From an uncultured Oscillospiraceae bacterium (GTDB taxonomy: Bacteria > Bacillota > Clostridia > Oscillospirales > Oscillospiraceae), in assembly GCA_900763675.1 (NCBI GenBank), contig CAAFLE010000083.1, forward strand, positions 1 to 38,039: a DNA stretch of 38,039 nucleotides, in the 5' to 3' direction. This document shows, piece after piece, positions 22,030 to 29,380 of the stretch. Numbering within the stretch: the stretch's first letter is position 1; the number at the start of each line of letters is the position of its first letter. The position numbers were made by a program, and so were the translations under genes. A model generated the notes under the pieces. That model did no database searches. It was not told the DNA's origin and saw only the letters and a program-made list of their open reading frames with translations.

Positions 22030-22987
22030 GCGCGAGCGCGTCAAAAGCGCGATGGACAAGCGCCCCGTGGACCATGTCCCGGTGGGATTCTGGCATCATT
22101 TTGCACCGGACAAATCGCTGGGCGAGGCGTGCGCCCAGGCGCACGTGGACTATTTCCGCTCTACGGATCTGGACTTCATCAAGGTGCAGGCGACGAATTA
22201 TTTCGCCTATCCGCTTCCCAAAATCGAAAAGGCGTCGGATTGGCGGAAGCTCCGCCCGATCGGACGCGACAATCCGTACATCCGCGACCAGGTCTGGCGG
22301 GCGAAACGGATCGTTGAGCTGACCGGCGGCGAGTGCTGCGTTTTCTATACGCTGTTCGCGCCGTTCTCCTCGATCCGGTTCGGCTCTTCGGACGAGCTTG
22401 TCATGCGGCATCTTCGGGAGGACGAGCTTTCCGTGCGCCATGCGCTGGACGTCATCGCGCAGGACAACGCCCTGCTCGGCGAGCTTCTGATCACGGAAGC
22501 CGGGTGCGACGGCGTGTACTTCTGCGTGCAGGGCGGCGAGGAGAGCCGCATGGACGGCGAGACCTACCGCCGCGCCGTGATGCCGAGCGACCGCTATGTG
22601 CTCGACCGCGCCAACTGGTATTCCGACTATAACATCCTGCACTGCTGCGGCTACGGCGGAGAGAAAAACCGCCTCGCCATCTGGAAGGATTATCCCGCCA
22701 AGGCAGTGAACTGGGCGGTACACGTGGAGGAGCTGCCGCTGCCGGAGGGGCGCGAGCTTTTCGGCAATCGCTGCTGTCTCGGCGGCTTTGCCACGCTGCA
22801 TATGCACGATAACGTCTACAGCGGTCTCATCCATTCCGGCACAAAGGAAGAGATCCAGGCGGAGACCCGCCGGATCATTCTCGATCACGGAAAGCGCGGT
22901 CTGATGCTCGGCGGCGACTGCGTTCTCAGCCCGGACATCCCGGACGAGCGCATCCGCTGGGTTGTGGAAGCGGCGCGATCCATCTGA
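22022..22987 (+). CDS. UroD/MtaA-like protein with methyltransferase-type zinc motif
   Basis: The protein is 321 residues of the uroporphyrinogen-decarboxylase superfamily TIM barrel. It has the superfamily start (MNKRERVKSAMDKRPVDHVPVGFW) but carries His207-x-Cys209 (ILHCCGYGG) and Cys300 (MLGGDC). That H-x-C...C arrangement is the zinc site of the methyltransferase branch (MtaA, MtbA, CmuA, VdmB-like demethylases), which moves methyl groups between a substrate or corrinoid protein and a thiol, and is absent from true UroD. So a methyl-transfer role is likely. No corrinoid protein, B12 reactivase or CoM gene is in the window, so the donor and acceptor are unknown. AAAGGAG lies seven nt before the ATG, inside the end of the VOC gene. 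Confidence 0.85.
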   Translation: MNKRERVKSAMDKRPVDHVPVGFWHHFAPDKSLGEACAQAHVDYFRSTDLDFIKVQATNYFAYPLPKIEKASDWRKLRPIGRDNPYIRDQVWRAKRIVELTGGECCVFYTLFAPFSSIRFGSSDELVMRHLREDELSVRHALDVIAQDNALLGELLITEAGCDGVYFCVQGGEESRMDGETYRRAVMPSDRYVLDRANWYSDYNILHCCGYGGEKNRLAIWKDYPAKAVNWAVHVEELPLPEGRELFGNRCCLGGFATLHMHDNVYSGLIHSGTKEEIQAETRRIILDHGKRGLMLGGDCVLSPDIPDERIRWVVEAARSI

Positions 22988-23011
22988 AATACTGCAAAGG
23001 AACGAAGTGCT

Positions 23012-24151
23012 ATGAAAAAAATCCGTACCGGCGTTGTGGGCGTCGGATTTATCGGCGCGGCGCACATCGACGCCGTCCGCCGTCTCGGGTATGTGGAGGT
23101 CGCCGCCATCGCGGTGCGCCACGACGCGGAAGCGATCGCCGAAAGGCTGTCCGTTGCGCACGCCTATACCGATTACCGCGAAATGATCGACAAGGAAAAT
23201 CTCGACGCCATCCATATCTGCACGCCCAACGTGTCGCACTATGAGATCGCGGTATACGCCATGGAGCGCGGTCTCCATGTGATGTGCGAAAAGCCGCTGG
23301 CGTTCACCGTGGCGGAGGCGGAGGCGCTGACAAAGCTCGCACAGGAGACCGGGCTGGTAAACGCCGTCAACTTCCACTGCCGCTACTATCCCATGATCCG
23401 CCAAATGCGGGAAATGGTAAAGGAAAACGCCGTCGGGCGTCTGCTGTCGGTCACCGGCGGGTATTTTCAGGACTGGCTTCTTCTCGACACGGACTACAGC
23501 TGGCGGCTGGAGAGTGCGCTTTCCGGGGAATCCCGGGCGGTAGCCGACATCGGCTCGCATTGGGTGGACGCCGTGGAATTCATTACCGGCGATCGGATCT
23601 GCCGCGTGTTCGCCGATTTTGCCACATTCCATCCCGTCCGGAAAAAGCCGCGCAAAAAGGTGGAGACCTTCACCAACAAGCTGGAGCAGACGCAGGAATA
23701 TGAGGAGATCGCGGTCGATACCGAGGACTATGCGCAGGTCCTCCTTGAATTTGAAAGCGGCGCCCGCGGTAACATGACCGTTGATCAGATGTGCGCCGGG
23801 CGCAAGAATCTGATGACGATCTCGGTCAACGGGCTGGAAAAAGCGCTGTACTTCAACAGCGAGTCGCTCAACGAGCTTTGGGTCGGCAGCCGGGAGCGCT
23901 ATAACGAGATCGTGGTGAAGGACCCGTCTCTGCTTGCCCCCGCGGCGGCGAGCGACGCCGACTTTTTCCCCGGCGGTCATGTGGAGGGCTTCGGCGACGC
24001 CTTCCTCGGCAACTTCAAGGCGTTTTATGAGCAGATCCAAACCGGGAAGCGCGGCGTCAACGCGGCGTTTGCAGACGGTCTGCGCGAAATGCGCATCTGC
24101 AAGGCGATCGTCGATTCCGCCCGCGCCGGATGCTGGATGGAGGTGAAATGA
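23012..24151 (+). CDS. Gfo/Idh/MocA family NAD(P)-dependent oxidoreductase
   Basis: The protein is 379 residues. The N-terminal Rossmann domain has GVGFIG (10-15), ICTPN and the conserved CEKPLA with Lys94. The C-terminal alpha/beta domain has DIGSH, with Asp179 and His183 as the usual catalytic pair. Members oxidise or reduce hydroxyls of sugars, inositols and sugar acids, sometimes with transient oxidation to allow elimination or epimerisation. A loop of about 20 residues rich in Lys (VRKKPRKKVETFTNKLEQTQ) is a lineage feature. RBS AAAGGAA precedes the ATG; its stop overlaps the PfkB start (ATGA). With the TIM-barrel epimerase and the kinase it makes an inositol/sugar-acid-like trio within the operon, but the substrate is not known. 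Confidence 0.92.
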   Translation: MKKIRTGVVGVGFIGAAHIDAVRRLGYVEVAAIAVRHDAEAIAERLSVAHAYTDYREMIDKENLDAIHICTPNVSHYEIAVYAMERGLHVMCEKPLAFTVAEAEALTKLAQETGLVNAVNFHCRYYPMIRQMREMVKENAVGRLLSVTGGYFQDWLLLDTDYSWRLESALSGESRAVADIGSHWVDAVEFITGDRICRVFADFATFHPVRKKPRKKVETFTNKLEQTQEYEEIAVDTEDYAQVLLEFESGARGNMTVDQMCAGRKNLMTISVNGLEKALYFNSESLNELWVGSRERYNEIVVKDPSLLAPAAASDADFFPGGHVEGFGDAFLGNFKAFYEQIQTGKRGVNAAFADGLREMRICKAIVDSARAGCWMEVK

Positions 24152-25239
24152 GAGACGCTGCCGCCGGGCTTTATGCCTCGCTCCAACGCATTGCGGCGGA
24201 GACATCGCGCCGTCCGCCGCGGATCACGGCGGGCTTCGACGGCTGCGTGGACTCCATTTTCCGCCCGGTAAAAACCGCGGCGGGCGCGGAGCCGGAGACG
24301 TATTTCCGGACGATCCGGGAATTCGGCGAGTATCTGGCGTCCCGCGCCGGGCGCAGCTGCGCGGTGGATATGCGGGAGATCTCCGTCCGGAAGGGCGGCA
24401 ATATGCCCAATCTTTCCGCCGCGCTGACGGCACTCGGCGCGCAGGTCAGCGCCGTCGGCACGCTGGGCTGGCCGCAGCCGGACGAGCATTTCCGGGACAT
24501 TGCCGGCTCGCTTTATACGCTCGCCCCGGCGGGCGTATGCAACGCGCTGCAATTTGACGACGGGAAGATCATGCTCTCCAATATGCACGCCGCCGACGAT
24601 CTCACCGGCGAGCGGCTGCGCGAGCGGCTGGGCGAGCGGGAGACGGCTCGGCTCTTTTCGGAGTGCGACGCCATAGCGCTCGTCAACTGGGCGGAAATGC
24701 CGCAGGCGACGGATCTCTGGCGCGGCGTGCTTGAAGTCCGCAGGAACTCCGCCGGAGACGGGCGGCGCACGCCGCTGCTCGTCGATATAACCGACTGCGC
24801 CGGGCGAAACGGCGCGGAGCTTGCAGCGCTTGCGGCGGTGATCCGGGCGGCGAGCGGCTGCTGCCGCACGATCTGGAGTCTGAACAGCAACGAAGCCGAG
24901 CAGCTTGCTGCCGCGCTGGGCATTCCCGCCGCCGGCGAGACGGAAACGGCGCGGGCGCTGCGCACCGCGCTGGACGCCGCGACCGTCTGCATCCACCGCA
25001 TCGGCGACTGCATTGTTTCCGGCGCGGAGGAAACGGCGTGCCTTCCCGGCTTTCCGGTCGCCGTGCCGCGCATCTCCGTCGGCGCGGGCGATACGTTCAA
25101 CGGCGCGTTCCTCTGGGCGGTCTGTATGGACCTTTCGCCGTTTGACGCCGGGCGCTTTGCAAACGCGGCGACCGCGCAGTTTGTCCGCAGCGGCGATCTT
25201 CCGTCGCTGCCGGACGTTATGGAACTCCTAGCCTTATAG
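24148..25239 (+). CDS. PfkB-family carbohydrate kinase
   Basis: The protein is 363 residues of the ribokinase/PfkB fold. The N-terminal substrate-binding region is GFDGCVD (29-35), then KGGNMPNLSAALTALGA (GGN at 83-85), nucleotide-site SLNSNEAEQL, and the PfkB signature 2 VGAGDTFNGAF with the anion-hole Gly312-Ala-Gly and catalytic Asp315. It likely phosphorylates a sugar or sugar acid made in the pathway, using ATP in the cytosol. It is longer than typical members (~310), with an insertion around 195-240 and an N-terminal extension. It is the last gene of the operon, starting in the stop of the Gfo/Idh gene (ATGA), with GGAGGTGA just upstream. Its stop lies inside a palindrome (25231-25251), with an intrinsic terminator about 85 nt later. 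Confidence 0.9.
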   Translation: MRDAAAGLYASLQRIAAETSRRPPRITAGFDGCVDSIFRPVKTAAGAEPETYFRTIREFGEYLASRAGRSCAVDMREISVRKGGNMPNLSAALTALGAQVSAVGTLGWPQPDEHFRDIAGSLYTLAPAGVCNALQFDDGKIMLSNMHAADDLTGERLRERLGERETARLFSECDAIALVNWAEMPQATDLWRGVLEVRRNSAGDGRRTPLLVDITDCAGRNGAELAALAAVIRAASGCCRTIWSLNSNEAEQLAAALGIPAAGETETARALRTALDAATVCIHRIGDCIVSGAEETACLPGFPVAVPRISVGAGDTFNGAFLWAVCMDLSPFDAGRFANAATAQFVRSGDLPSLPDVMELLAL

Positions 25240-25251
25240 CCGCTATAAGGC
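25231..25251. repeat. Palindrome GCCTTATAG-CCG-CTATAAGGC, copy 1
   Basis: A perfect 9-bp inverted repeat with a CCG centre overlaps the stop codon of the PfkB gene. A variant of the same 21 bases (18 identical) recurs at 25360-25380 in direct orientation, on the other side of the operon terminator. No T-run follows. Confidence 0.65.
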
Positions 25252-25322
25252 AAGGACGTGCCGCTTCTCGGCAAATTCTTATCCGCAGCGGATTTTTCTG
25301 CAATTTGTTCGGCGTATTGCTG

Positions 25323-25356
25323 AAAAAACCGGCGGATTCTCCGCCGGCTTTTTTAC
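25323..25356 (+). terminator. Intrinsic terminator of the TRAP/molybdoenzyme operon
   Basis: CCGGCGGA / TCCGCCGG stem (25329-25336 and 25340-25347), extended by AAAAAA/TTTTTT, followed by CTTTTTTACTTT. It is strong on the plus strand and A-rich upstream, so possibly usable in both directions. Confidence 0.93.
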
Positions 25357-25359
25357 TTT

Positions 25360-25380
25360 GCCTTATAGCCGCTGTATGCC
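25360..25380. repeat. Imperfect copy 2 of the GCCTTATAG palindrome
   Basis: GCCTTATAGCCGCTGTATGCC matches copy 1 (25231-25251) at 18 of 21 positions. It lies just upstream of the EamA gene; the overlapping TTGCCT (25359-25364), 18 bp before TATGCT, could also be a weak promoter for that gene. Confidence 0.55.
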
Positions 25381-25419
25381 GTATGCTGGAAGTACCGTTG
25401 ATTTGAGAGGGGAAACGCA

Positions 25420-26316
25420 ATGAATCGCTATGCCGTCGCCGCTGTACTGTCCGGCGCCTTTTTCGGTCTCACCGGTCTTTTCACCCGCACGCTGACCGGC
25501 GCGGGACTGAGTACCATGGGCATTCTCTCCATCCGCTGCTCCGTCGCGGCGCTCTGCTTCTTCTGCACCGCGCTCGGCGATGTCCGCCAGCTCAGGATCT
25601 ATAAAAAGGACTTTCTGCTCTTCGCCGCCGTCGGCATTCTCGGGCAGGGAATGTTCTCGTTCTGCTATTATAACGCCATCAACATGATGTCCATCTCGAC
25701 GGCGTGCATCCTCATGTATCTCTCACCGGTGTGCGTCACGGTCATGGCGCTTTTTGTGTTCCATGACAAAATCTCCCGCCGCACGGTGCTTGCCATCGTC
25801 CTTTGCATCGCCGGATGCGCGTGTGTGTCCGGCTTCGGCGGCACGGCGACGCCGCTCGGCTTCCTCTGCGGCATCGGCTCGGCGGTCGCCTTCGCACTCA
25901 TCAACATTCTCGACCGTATTCTTCTCAATCGCGGCTACACCGGCAAGGCGGTCAACTTCTGGATCTGCGTGTTTGCCGCCGTGTTCGGCATCGTGATGGA
26001 CCTTCTGTTCTTCCGCGACGGGTTCCAGCGTCCGTTTGCCGTTCTCTTCTCCGGCTGGAAAATCTTCCTTATCTGCATCGCCATGGCGCTCACGACCGGC
26101 TTTCTCGCGTACCGGTTTTTCTCGCTGGCGCTGCACGGCTGCAAGAGCGGCACCGTGTCCATCCTTGCGAGCAGCGAGCCGGTGATGGAAACGCTCGTGA
26201 GCGTGTTCGTGTTCCGCGAGCCGTTCGGTATCCTCTGCGGCGTCGGCATCGCGCTTGTTCTCGCGGGCATCGTGCTGCAGAACACCACGTCCCAAAAGGA
26301 AGCCGCCGCGAAATAA
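25420..26316 (+). CDS. EamA/DMT-family transporter
   Basis: The protein is 298 residues with ten hydrophobic helices in two EamA repeats (about 1-135 and 145-290), the layout of drug/metabolite exporters such as RhaT, YdcZ-like or amino-acid exporters. Family features include the first helix AAVLSGAFFGLTGLFTR, YNAINMMSISTACILMYLSPV at the end of repeat one, and SILASSEPVMETLVSVFVFREPF in repeat two, where the Pro/Glu pair is conserved. The direction and substrate are unknown; export of an amino acid or pathway product is most usual. The ATG has GAGAGGGG about nine nt upstream. It is separated from the TRAP operon by a strong terminator, so it is probably its own unit. Confidence 0.92.
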   Translation: MNRYAVAAVLSGAFFGLTGLFTRTLTGAGLSTMGILSIRCSVAALCFFCTALGDVRQLRIYKKDFLLFAAVGILGQGMFSFCYYNAINMMSISTACILMYLSPVCVTVMALFVFHDKISRRTVLAIVLCIAGCACVSGFGGTATPLGFLCGIGSAVAFALINILDRILLNRGYTGKAVNFWICVFAAVFGIVMDLLFFRDGFQRPFAVLFSGWKIFLICIAMALTTGFLAYRFFSLALHGCKSGTVSILASSEPVMETLVSVFVFREPFGILCGVGIALVLAGIVLQNTTSQKEAAAK

Positions 26317-26330
26317 ACTCTTATGATATG

Positions 26331-26377
26331 GAAAAGCATCCGCCGCGGAGCCATGCTCTGCGGCGGATGCTTTTTAT
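26331..26377. terminator. Bidirectional intrinsic terminator
   Basis: A 16-bp stem AGCATCCGCCGCGGAG / CTCTGCGGCGGATGCT (26335-26350 and 26356-26371), one wobble, is flanked by AAA on the left and TTTTT on the right. It therefore works for the plus-strand EamA gene and for the minus-strand gene remnant whose TAA stop lies in the T-run. Confidence 0.92.
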
Positions 26378-26487
26378 CGAAGCCCCTTGTATACGAGCGA
26401 AAGTCCCGTGGCGAGCAAGATCGCCGTGGTCGCCTTGACGAGATATTTGTTCCACCGTGCCGGGAGGAGCGTCGCACCCGCGCAATG
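26374..26487 (-). pseudogene. Remnant of a polytopic membrane protein gene (3' end only)
   Basis: One minus-strand frame encodes ...GATLLPARWNKYLVKATTAI then LLATGLSLVYKGLR and a stop at 26374-26376, directly before a terminator. A basic amphipathic lead (PARWNKYLVK) and a single hydrophobic helix look like the last segment of a multi-helix transporter; ends of this kind occur in TauE/SafE and UreH-like exporters. No start, no upstream membrane helices and no continuous frame remain beyond about 26490, and the next gene (26559) is unrelated. The simplest reading is a deleted gene that left its tail and terminator. The family name is a guess. Confidence 0.45.
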
Positions 26488-26558
26488 CGTATGCAAGCAA
26501 TCTCGCGTACATGAACGCCTTTATGGAATATGTGGCGAACGCCCCCGCATTCCATCCG

Positions 26559-27068
26559 TCAATCGCTCAAGGCAATGCGATCTATGATCTCATAGCCCGA
26601 CGGCGTTACCCGGGAAAACTCCACGCGCACAACCTCGGCGGCAAACGGCGCAAAGCGCCGCGCCGTTTCGCGGCACATCTTTTGCAGGTCCGCCTTCGGG
26701 TCATACAGCAGCGTTGTGTGCGGCAGCCACGCTTCGTCCGAGCTTGTCCATTCGTTCAGACTGCCGCCATAGACTTCCGCGATGCGTTGGTGGAGCGCCG
26801 GGAGCGTGCCGGTCTTTTCCGCAAGCGCGGCAATGATGGACGTTTCTTCCAGTACTGCAAGCTGCGTGTACCGCACCGCAAACCGCGGAACGCCTTTCAG
26901 CAGCAAGGTGCAGAACGCCATGAATCCGGCTTCATCTTCGCCCACATAGGAGGCGAGCGTGATATGCCCGTACAGCGGTTTGCTGCCGGCGTCGGACACA
27001 AGCGCCCTTTTTATCGCCGTCAGCTTGTCCGCGGAGCGCTTATCCAGTTTTGCGATAACGCACAGCAC
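26559..27068 (-). CDS. 2H phosphoesterase / 2'-5' RNA ligase-like protein
   Basis: The protein is 169 residues with the two HxT motifs that define the 2H phosphoesterase superfamily (LigT/ThpR/CPDase): GHITLAS near residue 35 and PHTTLLY near 117. These two His-Thr pairs form the active site that opens 2',3'-cyclic or 2'-5' phosphodiester bonds in RNA or nucleotides. The substrate here is unknown; Firmicute YjcG-like members also exist. The start is a GTG at 27068 with only a weak purine-rich site upstream (GACGAAAAAG), so the true start is less certain. It follows the L,D-transpeptidase gene by 10 nt and is probably the last intact gene of that operon. Confidence 0.8.
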   Translation of the reverse strand: MLCVIAKLDKRSADKLTAIKRALVSDAGSKPLYGHITLASYVGEDEAGFMAFCTLLLKGVPRFAVRYTQLAVLEETSIIAALAEKTGTLPALHQRIAEVYGGSLNEWTSSDEAWLPHTTLLYDPKADLQKMCRETARRFAPFAAEVVRVEFSRVTPSGYEIIDRIALSD

Positions 27069-27078
27069 GGCTTTTTCG

Positions 27079-28614
27079 TCAGTACACGATCACGATCGTG
27101 CCGACGGAGATGTTGTTATAGATCGTCGCGATGGCGTCGAGCGGCGTGTTGACGCAGCCGTGCGAGCCGTCGGTAAGGTAGATGTCTCCGCCGTACTCAC
27201 TGCGCCACGAGGAATCGTGCAGCCCGATCTGATCGTCAAACGGCATCCAGTAGTCTACATGGTCGTTCCACGTCGGTCCGACGAGATAGGTGTCCGTCGT
27301 CATGGCGGCAATGCGGAAGCAGCCGGTGCGCGTATAGTCCCCGGCGGCGATGTTGCCGGTGACGACCGGCGTTTCGACCAGCACCTCGCCGTCCACGTAG
27401 TACCACATATACTGGTTGTCGAGACTGATCTCCACGAACGTGTCGCCGACATTATAATACCAGTACTGCGCCTTCCAGTACCACGAGGTATCGTACCGGG
27501 GCGTGACGGTCGTGTCCGTGCCGGTCTCGAGCGCCGAGACGATGTCGTCGGCAAGCGCGTCGCGGTCGAGGATCCAGCCGGTATCGCCGACGCGGTAATA
27601 GATATACGGGCGGGTCTTTTCCGCGTTGTGGAACTTGGCGTAAACGCCGTCGAGCGCGTACTCGTCCGCAAGCGCGCCGGCAAGCTCGCGCACCTTTTCC
27701 CATACGGGCGTACACTCCGCCGTGCCGCCGGAAACGTCAAACTCGCTCATGCGCCAGATGTCCTCGGGCGTGAGCGTATACGTGCTGCCGTCGGCAAAGT
27801 CGAGCGTGATCTCCGTGGAAAGATAGCCGTCGAGCTTCTCCTGCTGGCGGAGCAGCGCGGGGCTGTCCGGCGCGACCTTCTGGCGGATGACGCCGCCCTG
27901 CGCGGACACGACGGGGCTTTCCTCGCGCAGATCGCGCAGCGCCGGAAGCTGCTCCGTGAGCGCGGCAACGCAGTGGGAGAGATTTACAAGGTTGCCCTTC
28001 GCGCCGGGATCGACGGTGTAGCCGTCCTCGCCCAGAACGATCCGGGCGTCCACCGGCTCCGTGCGCGGCGTATCGTCATAGAGCGCCCGCGAGAGAAGCT
28101 CACTTGCCGCGGCGGCATCGGAAACGGCGTAGACGGGCGCATCGAGCATCTGCTCGCCCGGCGCCATCCAGCCGAAAAGACCGCTTTTTTCGTGCTGTGC
28201 GGCAAAAAACTCCTGCACCGCGGCGGTGAAGCCGTCTCTGTCCACAAAGCTCTCGAGCGGCAGCGCGACGATGGCGTCGCCCTCGGCGTCGCGCAGCTGC
28301 GCGGCGTGCGAGCCTGCCACGCCGAGCAGATAGTCCGCCGCTCCGGCGGCGGAGGAGCCGCCGCAGTCGTAGCCGTTGATGACCGTTCCCGGCAGGAACG
28401 CCGAGCGGTAATAGACCGAAACGCCGCCGAGCGCGATGACCGCGAGCAGCACAAGCGAGAGCGCGACCACGAGCGCGGCGAGCGCCCTGCGGCTCATATG
28501 GGCTTTCTTTGCCGTTTTCTCCATCCAACCGGACTCCTTTTGCGTGGTTTCCTGCTGTAAGACGGCGAAGCGCTCCCGAAAGTTCTTTTCCAATGTCTTT
28601 TTCTCCATATTCAT
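27079..28614 (-). CDS. Membrane-anchored L,D-transpeptidase (YkuD) with PG-binding-4 region
   Basis: About 511 residues. A short basic cytosolic N-terminus (about 1-40) and one membrane helix (LAALVVALSLVLLAVIALGG) anchor it outside. The middle (about 70-380) resembles the putative peptidoglycan-binding (PG_binding_4/VanW-adjacent) repeats often paired with YkuD in Clostridia. The C-terminal YkuD domain (about 385-511) has the catalytic set: HDSSW histidine and SHGCVN with the nucleophile Cys. It would make 3-3 cross-links in, or attach proteins to, the cell wall. Two starts fit: the ATG at 28614 overlaps the upstream regulator stop (ATGA), while the ATG at 28608 has better spacing to GGAG. 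It is co-transcribed with the Crp-family gene, so wall cross-linking may respond to that regulator's signal. Confidence 0.92.
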   Translation of the reverse strand: MNMEKKTLEKNFRERFAVLQQETTQKESGWMEKTAKKAHMSRRALAALVVALSLVLLAVIALGGVSVYYRSAFLPGTVINGYDCGGSSAAGAADYLLGVAGSHAAQLRDAEGDAIVALPLESFVDRDGFTAAVQEFFAAQHEKSGLFGWMAPGEQMLDAPVYAVSDAAAASELLSRALYDDTPRTEPVDARIVLGEDGYTVDPGAKGNLVNLSHCVAALTEQLPALRDLREESPVVSAQGGVIRQKVAPDSPALLRQQEKLDGYLSTEITLDFADGSTYTLTPEDIWRMSEFDVSGGTAECTPVWEKVRELAGALADEYALDGVYAKFHNAEKTRPYIYYRVGDTGWILDRDALADDIVSALETGTDTTVTPRYDTSWYWKAQYWYYNVGDTFVEISLDNQYMWYYVDGEVLVETPVVTGNIAAGDYTRTGCFRIAAMTTDTYLVGPTWNDHVDYWMPFDDQIGLHDSSWRSEYGGDIYLTDGSHGCVNTPLDAIATIYNNISVGTIVIVY

Positions 28615-29321
28615 CCGCTCCGATTCCCCGCCGAGGCGCTTTGAGCAAGCGCGGCGGTATTCAAAAGCCGCACGCTGTCGCGGCAGCAGTCGATCCAGCC
28701 CTCCGTGCGCAGCCGCGAAAGCTCGCGGCAGAGGGCGCTCCGGTTCACACCGAGAAAGCCCGCAAGGTCCTCCCGCCGCATCCCGAGCGAGAACGTGTTC
28801 CCGCCGGCATCCGCCGCCGCGTCGAGCAGGAACGCCGCGATCCGCGAGCGGAGCGAGCGCCGGGCAAGATATTCCGAGCGCCGCCGCAGCCGCCAGTATT
28901 TCTCCGCGATCTCGGCGAGCAGGTTTTCCCGCAGGCGCGTGTGGCGCTCGCAGGCGCAGCGGCAGGACGCCATGACCGCCCGGTACGGCAGGAAAAGCGC
29001 CGCCGTGTCCTGCGCGGCGATCACGTCCACCGGGCTTTTCATATCCCGCGCTGCCATCAGCACGTCGCCGACGAGCGCTCCCGCACCGTGTACCGCCATG
29101 ACGCTCCACTCCCCGGCGGGGGATACGCTCTCCGCCCGCACGCCGCCGGAGAGTACGACGGCGCACGCGCTCACCGCGTCGCCCATGCGCCAGAGCGCCT
29201 CGCCGCGGCGGAAGCGCCGCTCATACCCGCCGAGACACGCAAGCAGCCCGGACACGTCGTCCGGCGTAAGACCCTCGAACAGCGGGCAGCGCGAAAGCGC
29301 CGTCCGTTCCGATTCCGTCAT
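28611..29321 (-). CDS. Crp/Fnr-family transcriptional regulator
   Basis: The protein is 236 residues. The N-terminal cyclic-nucleotide-binding-like beta roll is visible (LSRCPLFEGLTPDDVSGLL, RRGEALWRMGD, VVLSGGVRAESVSPAGEW), then a dimer helix and C-terminal winged helix (MRREDLAGFLGVNRSALCRELSRLRTEGWI). The Fnr [4Fe-4S] cysteine pattern is absent and no cAMP-binding residue set is evident, so the ligand is unknown; it resembles the many effector-unknown Crp-like regulators of Clostridia. The ATG at 29321 has GGGGTGAG upstream. A perfect palindrome (29339-29352) lies between its promoter and start, next to the divergent ABC operon promoter, so it may control itself and that operon. Its stop overlaps the YkuD gene start. 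Confidence 0.9.
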   Translation of the reverse strand: MTESERTALSRCPLFEGLTPDDVSGLLACLGGYERRFRRGEALWRMGDAVSACAVVLSGGVRAESVSPAGEWSVMAVHGAGALVGDVLMAARDMKSPVDVIAAQDTAALFLPYRAVMASCRCACERHTRLRENLLAEIAEKYWRLRRRSEYLARRSLRSRIAAFLLDAAADAGGNTFSLGMRREDLAGFLGVNRSALCRELSRLRTEGWIDCCRDSVRLLNTAALAQSASAGNRSG

Positions 29322-29338
29322 GCGTCTCACCCCGCTTT

Positions 29339-29352
29339 GTTGCCGCGGCAAC
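29339..29352. promoter_or_regulatory. Perfect 14-bp palindrome, likely regulator operator
   Basis: GTTGCCGCGGCAAC is its own reverse complement. It lies 17 nt before the Crp-family start codon, downstream of that gene's promoter, and one base before the -35 (29353) of the divergent ABC operon. Binding there could repress the regulator and activate or block the importer. It differs from the E. coli CRP/FNR half-sites (TGTGA/TTGAT). Confidence 0.6.
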
Positions 29353-29380
29353 TTACAATTCGGGTATACTATACTATACT
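29353..29380 (+). promoter_or_regulatory. Promoter of the ABC importer operon
   Basis: TTACAA (29353-29358), 16-bp spacer, TATACT (29375-29380; 5/6). The -10 sits in a TATAC-TATAC-TATAC run shared with the opposing promoter. Confidence 0.55.

Noticed and set aside
22022..22987. Haem-biosynthesis uroporphyrinogen decarboxylase (hemE)
   Set aside because: The H-x-C...C zinc pattern and catabolic operon context fit the methyltransferase branch; no other haem gene is near.
21101..24205. Minus-strand open frame of over 1,000 codons opposite the VOC, UroD and Gfo/Idh genes
   Set aside because: Crosses three well-supported genes on the other strand and has no recognisable domain.
26457..27152. Plus-strand open frame through the 2H phosphoesterase region
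   Set aside because: A short stretch near 26500-26560 looks protein-like, but there is no RBS and the remainder is antisense of a gene with both HxT motifs.
28611..29321. Oxygen-sensing Fnr assignment for the Crp-family protein
   Set aside because: The N-terminal cysteine cluster of Fnr is absent (only scattered cysteines), so only the superfamily is claimed.
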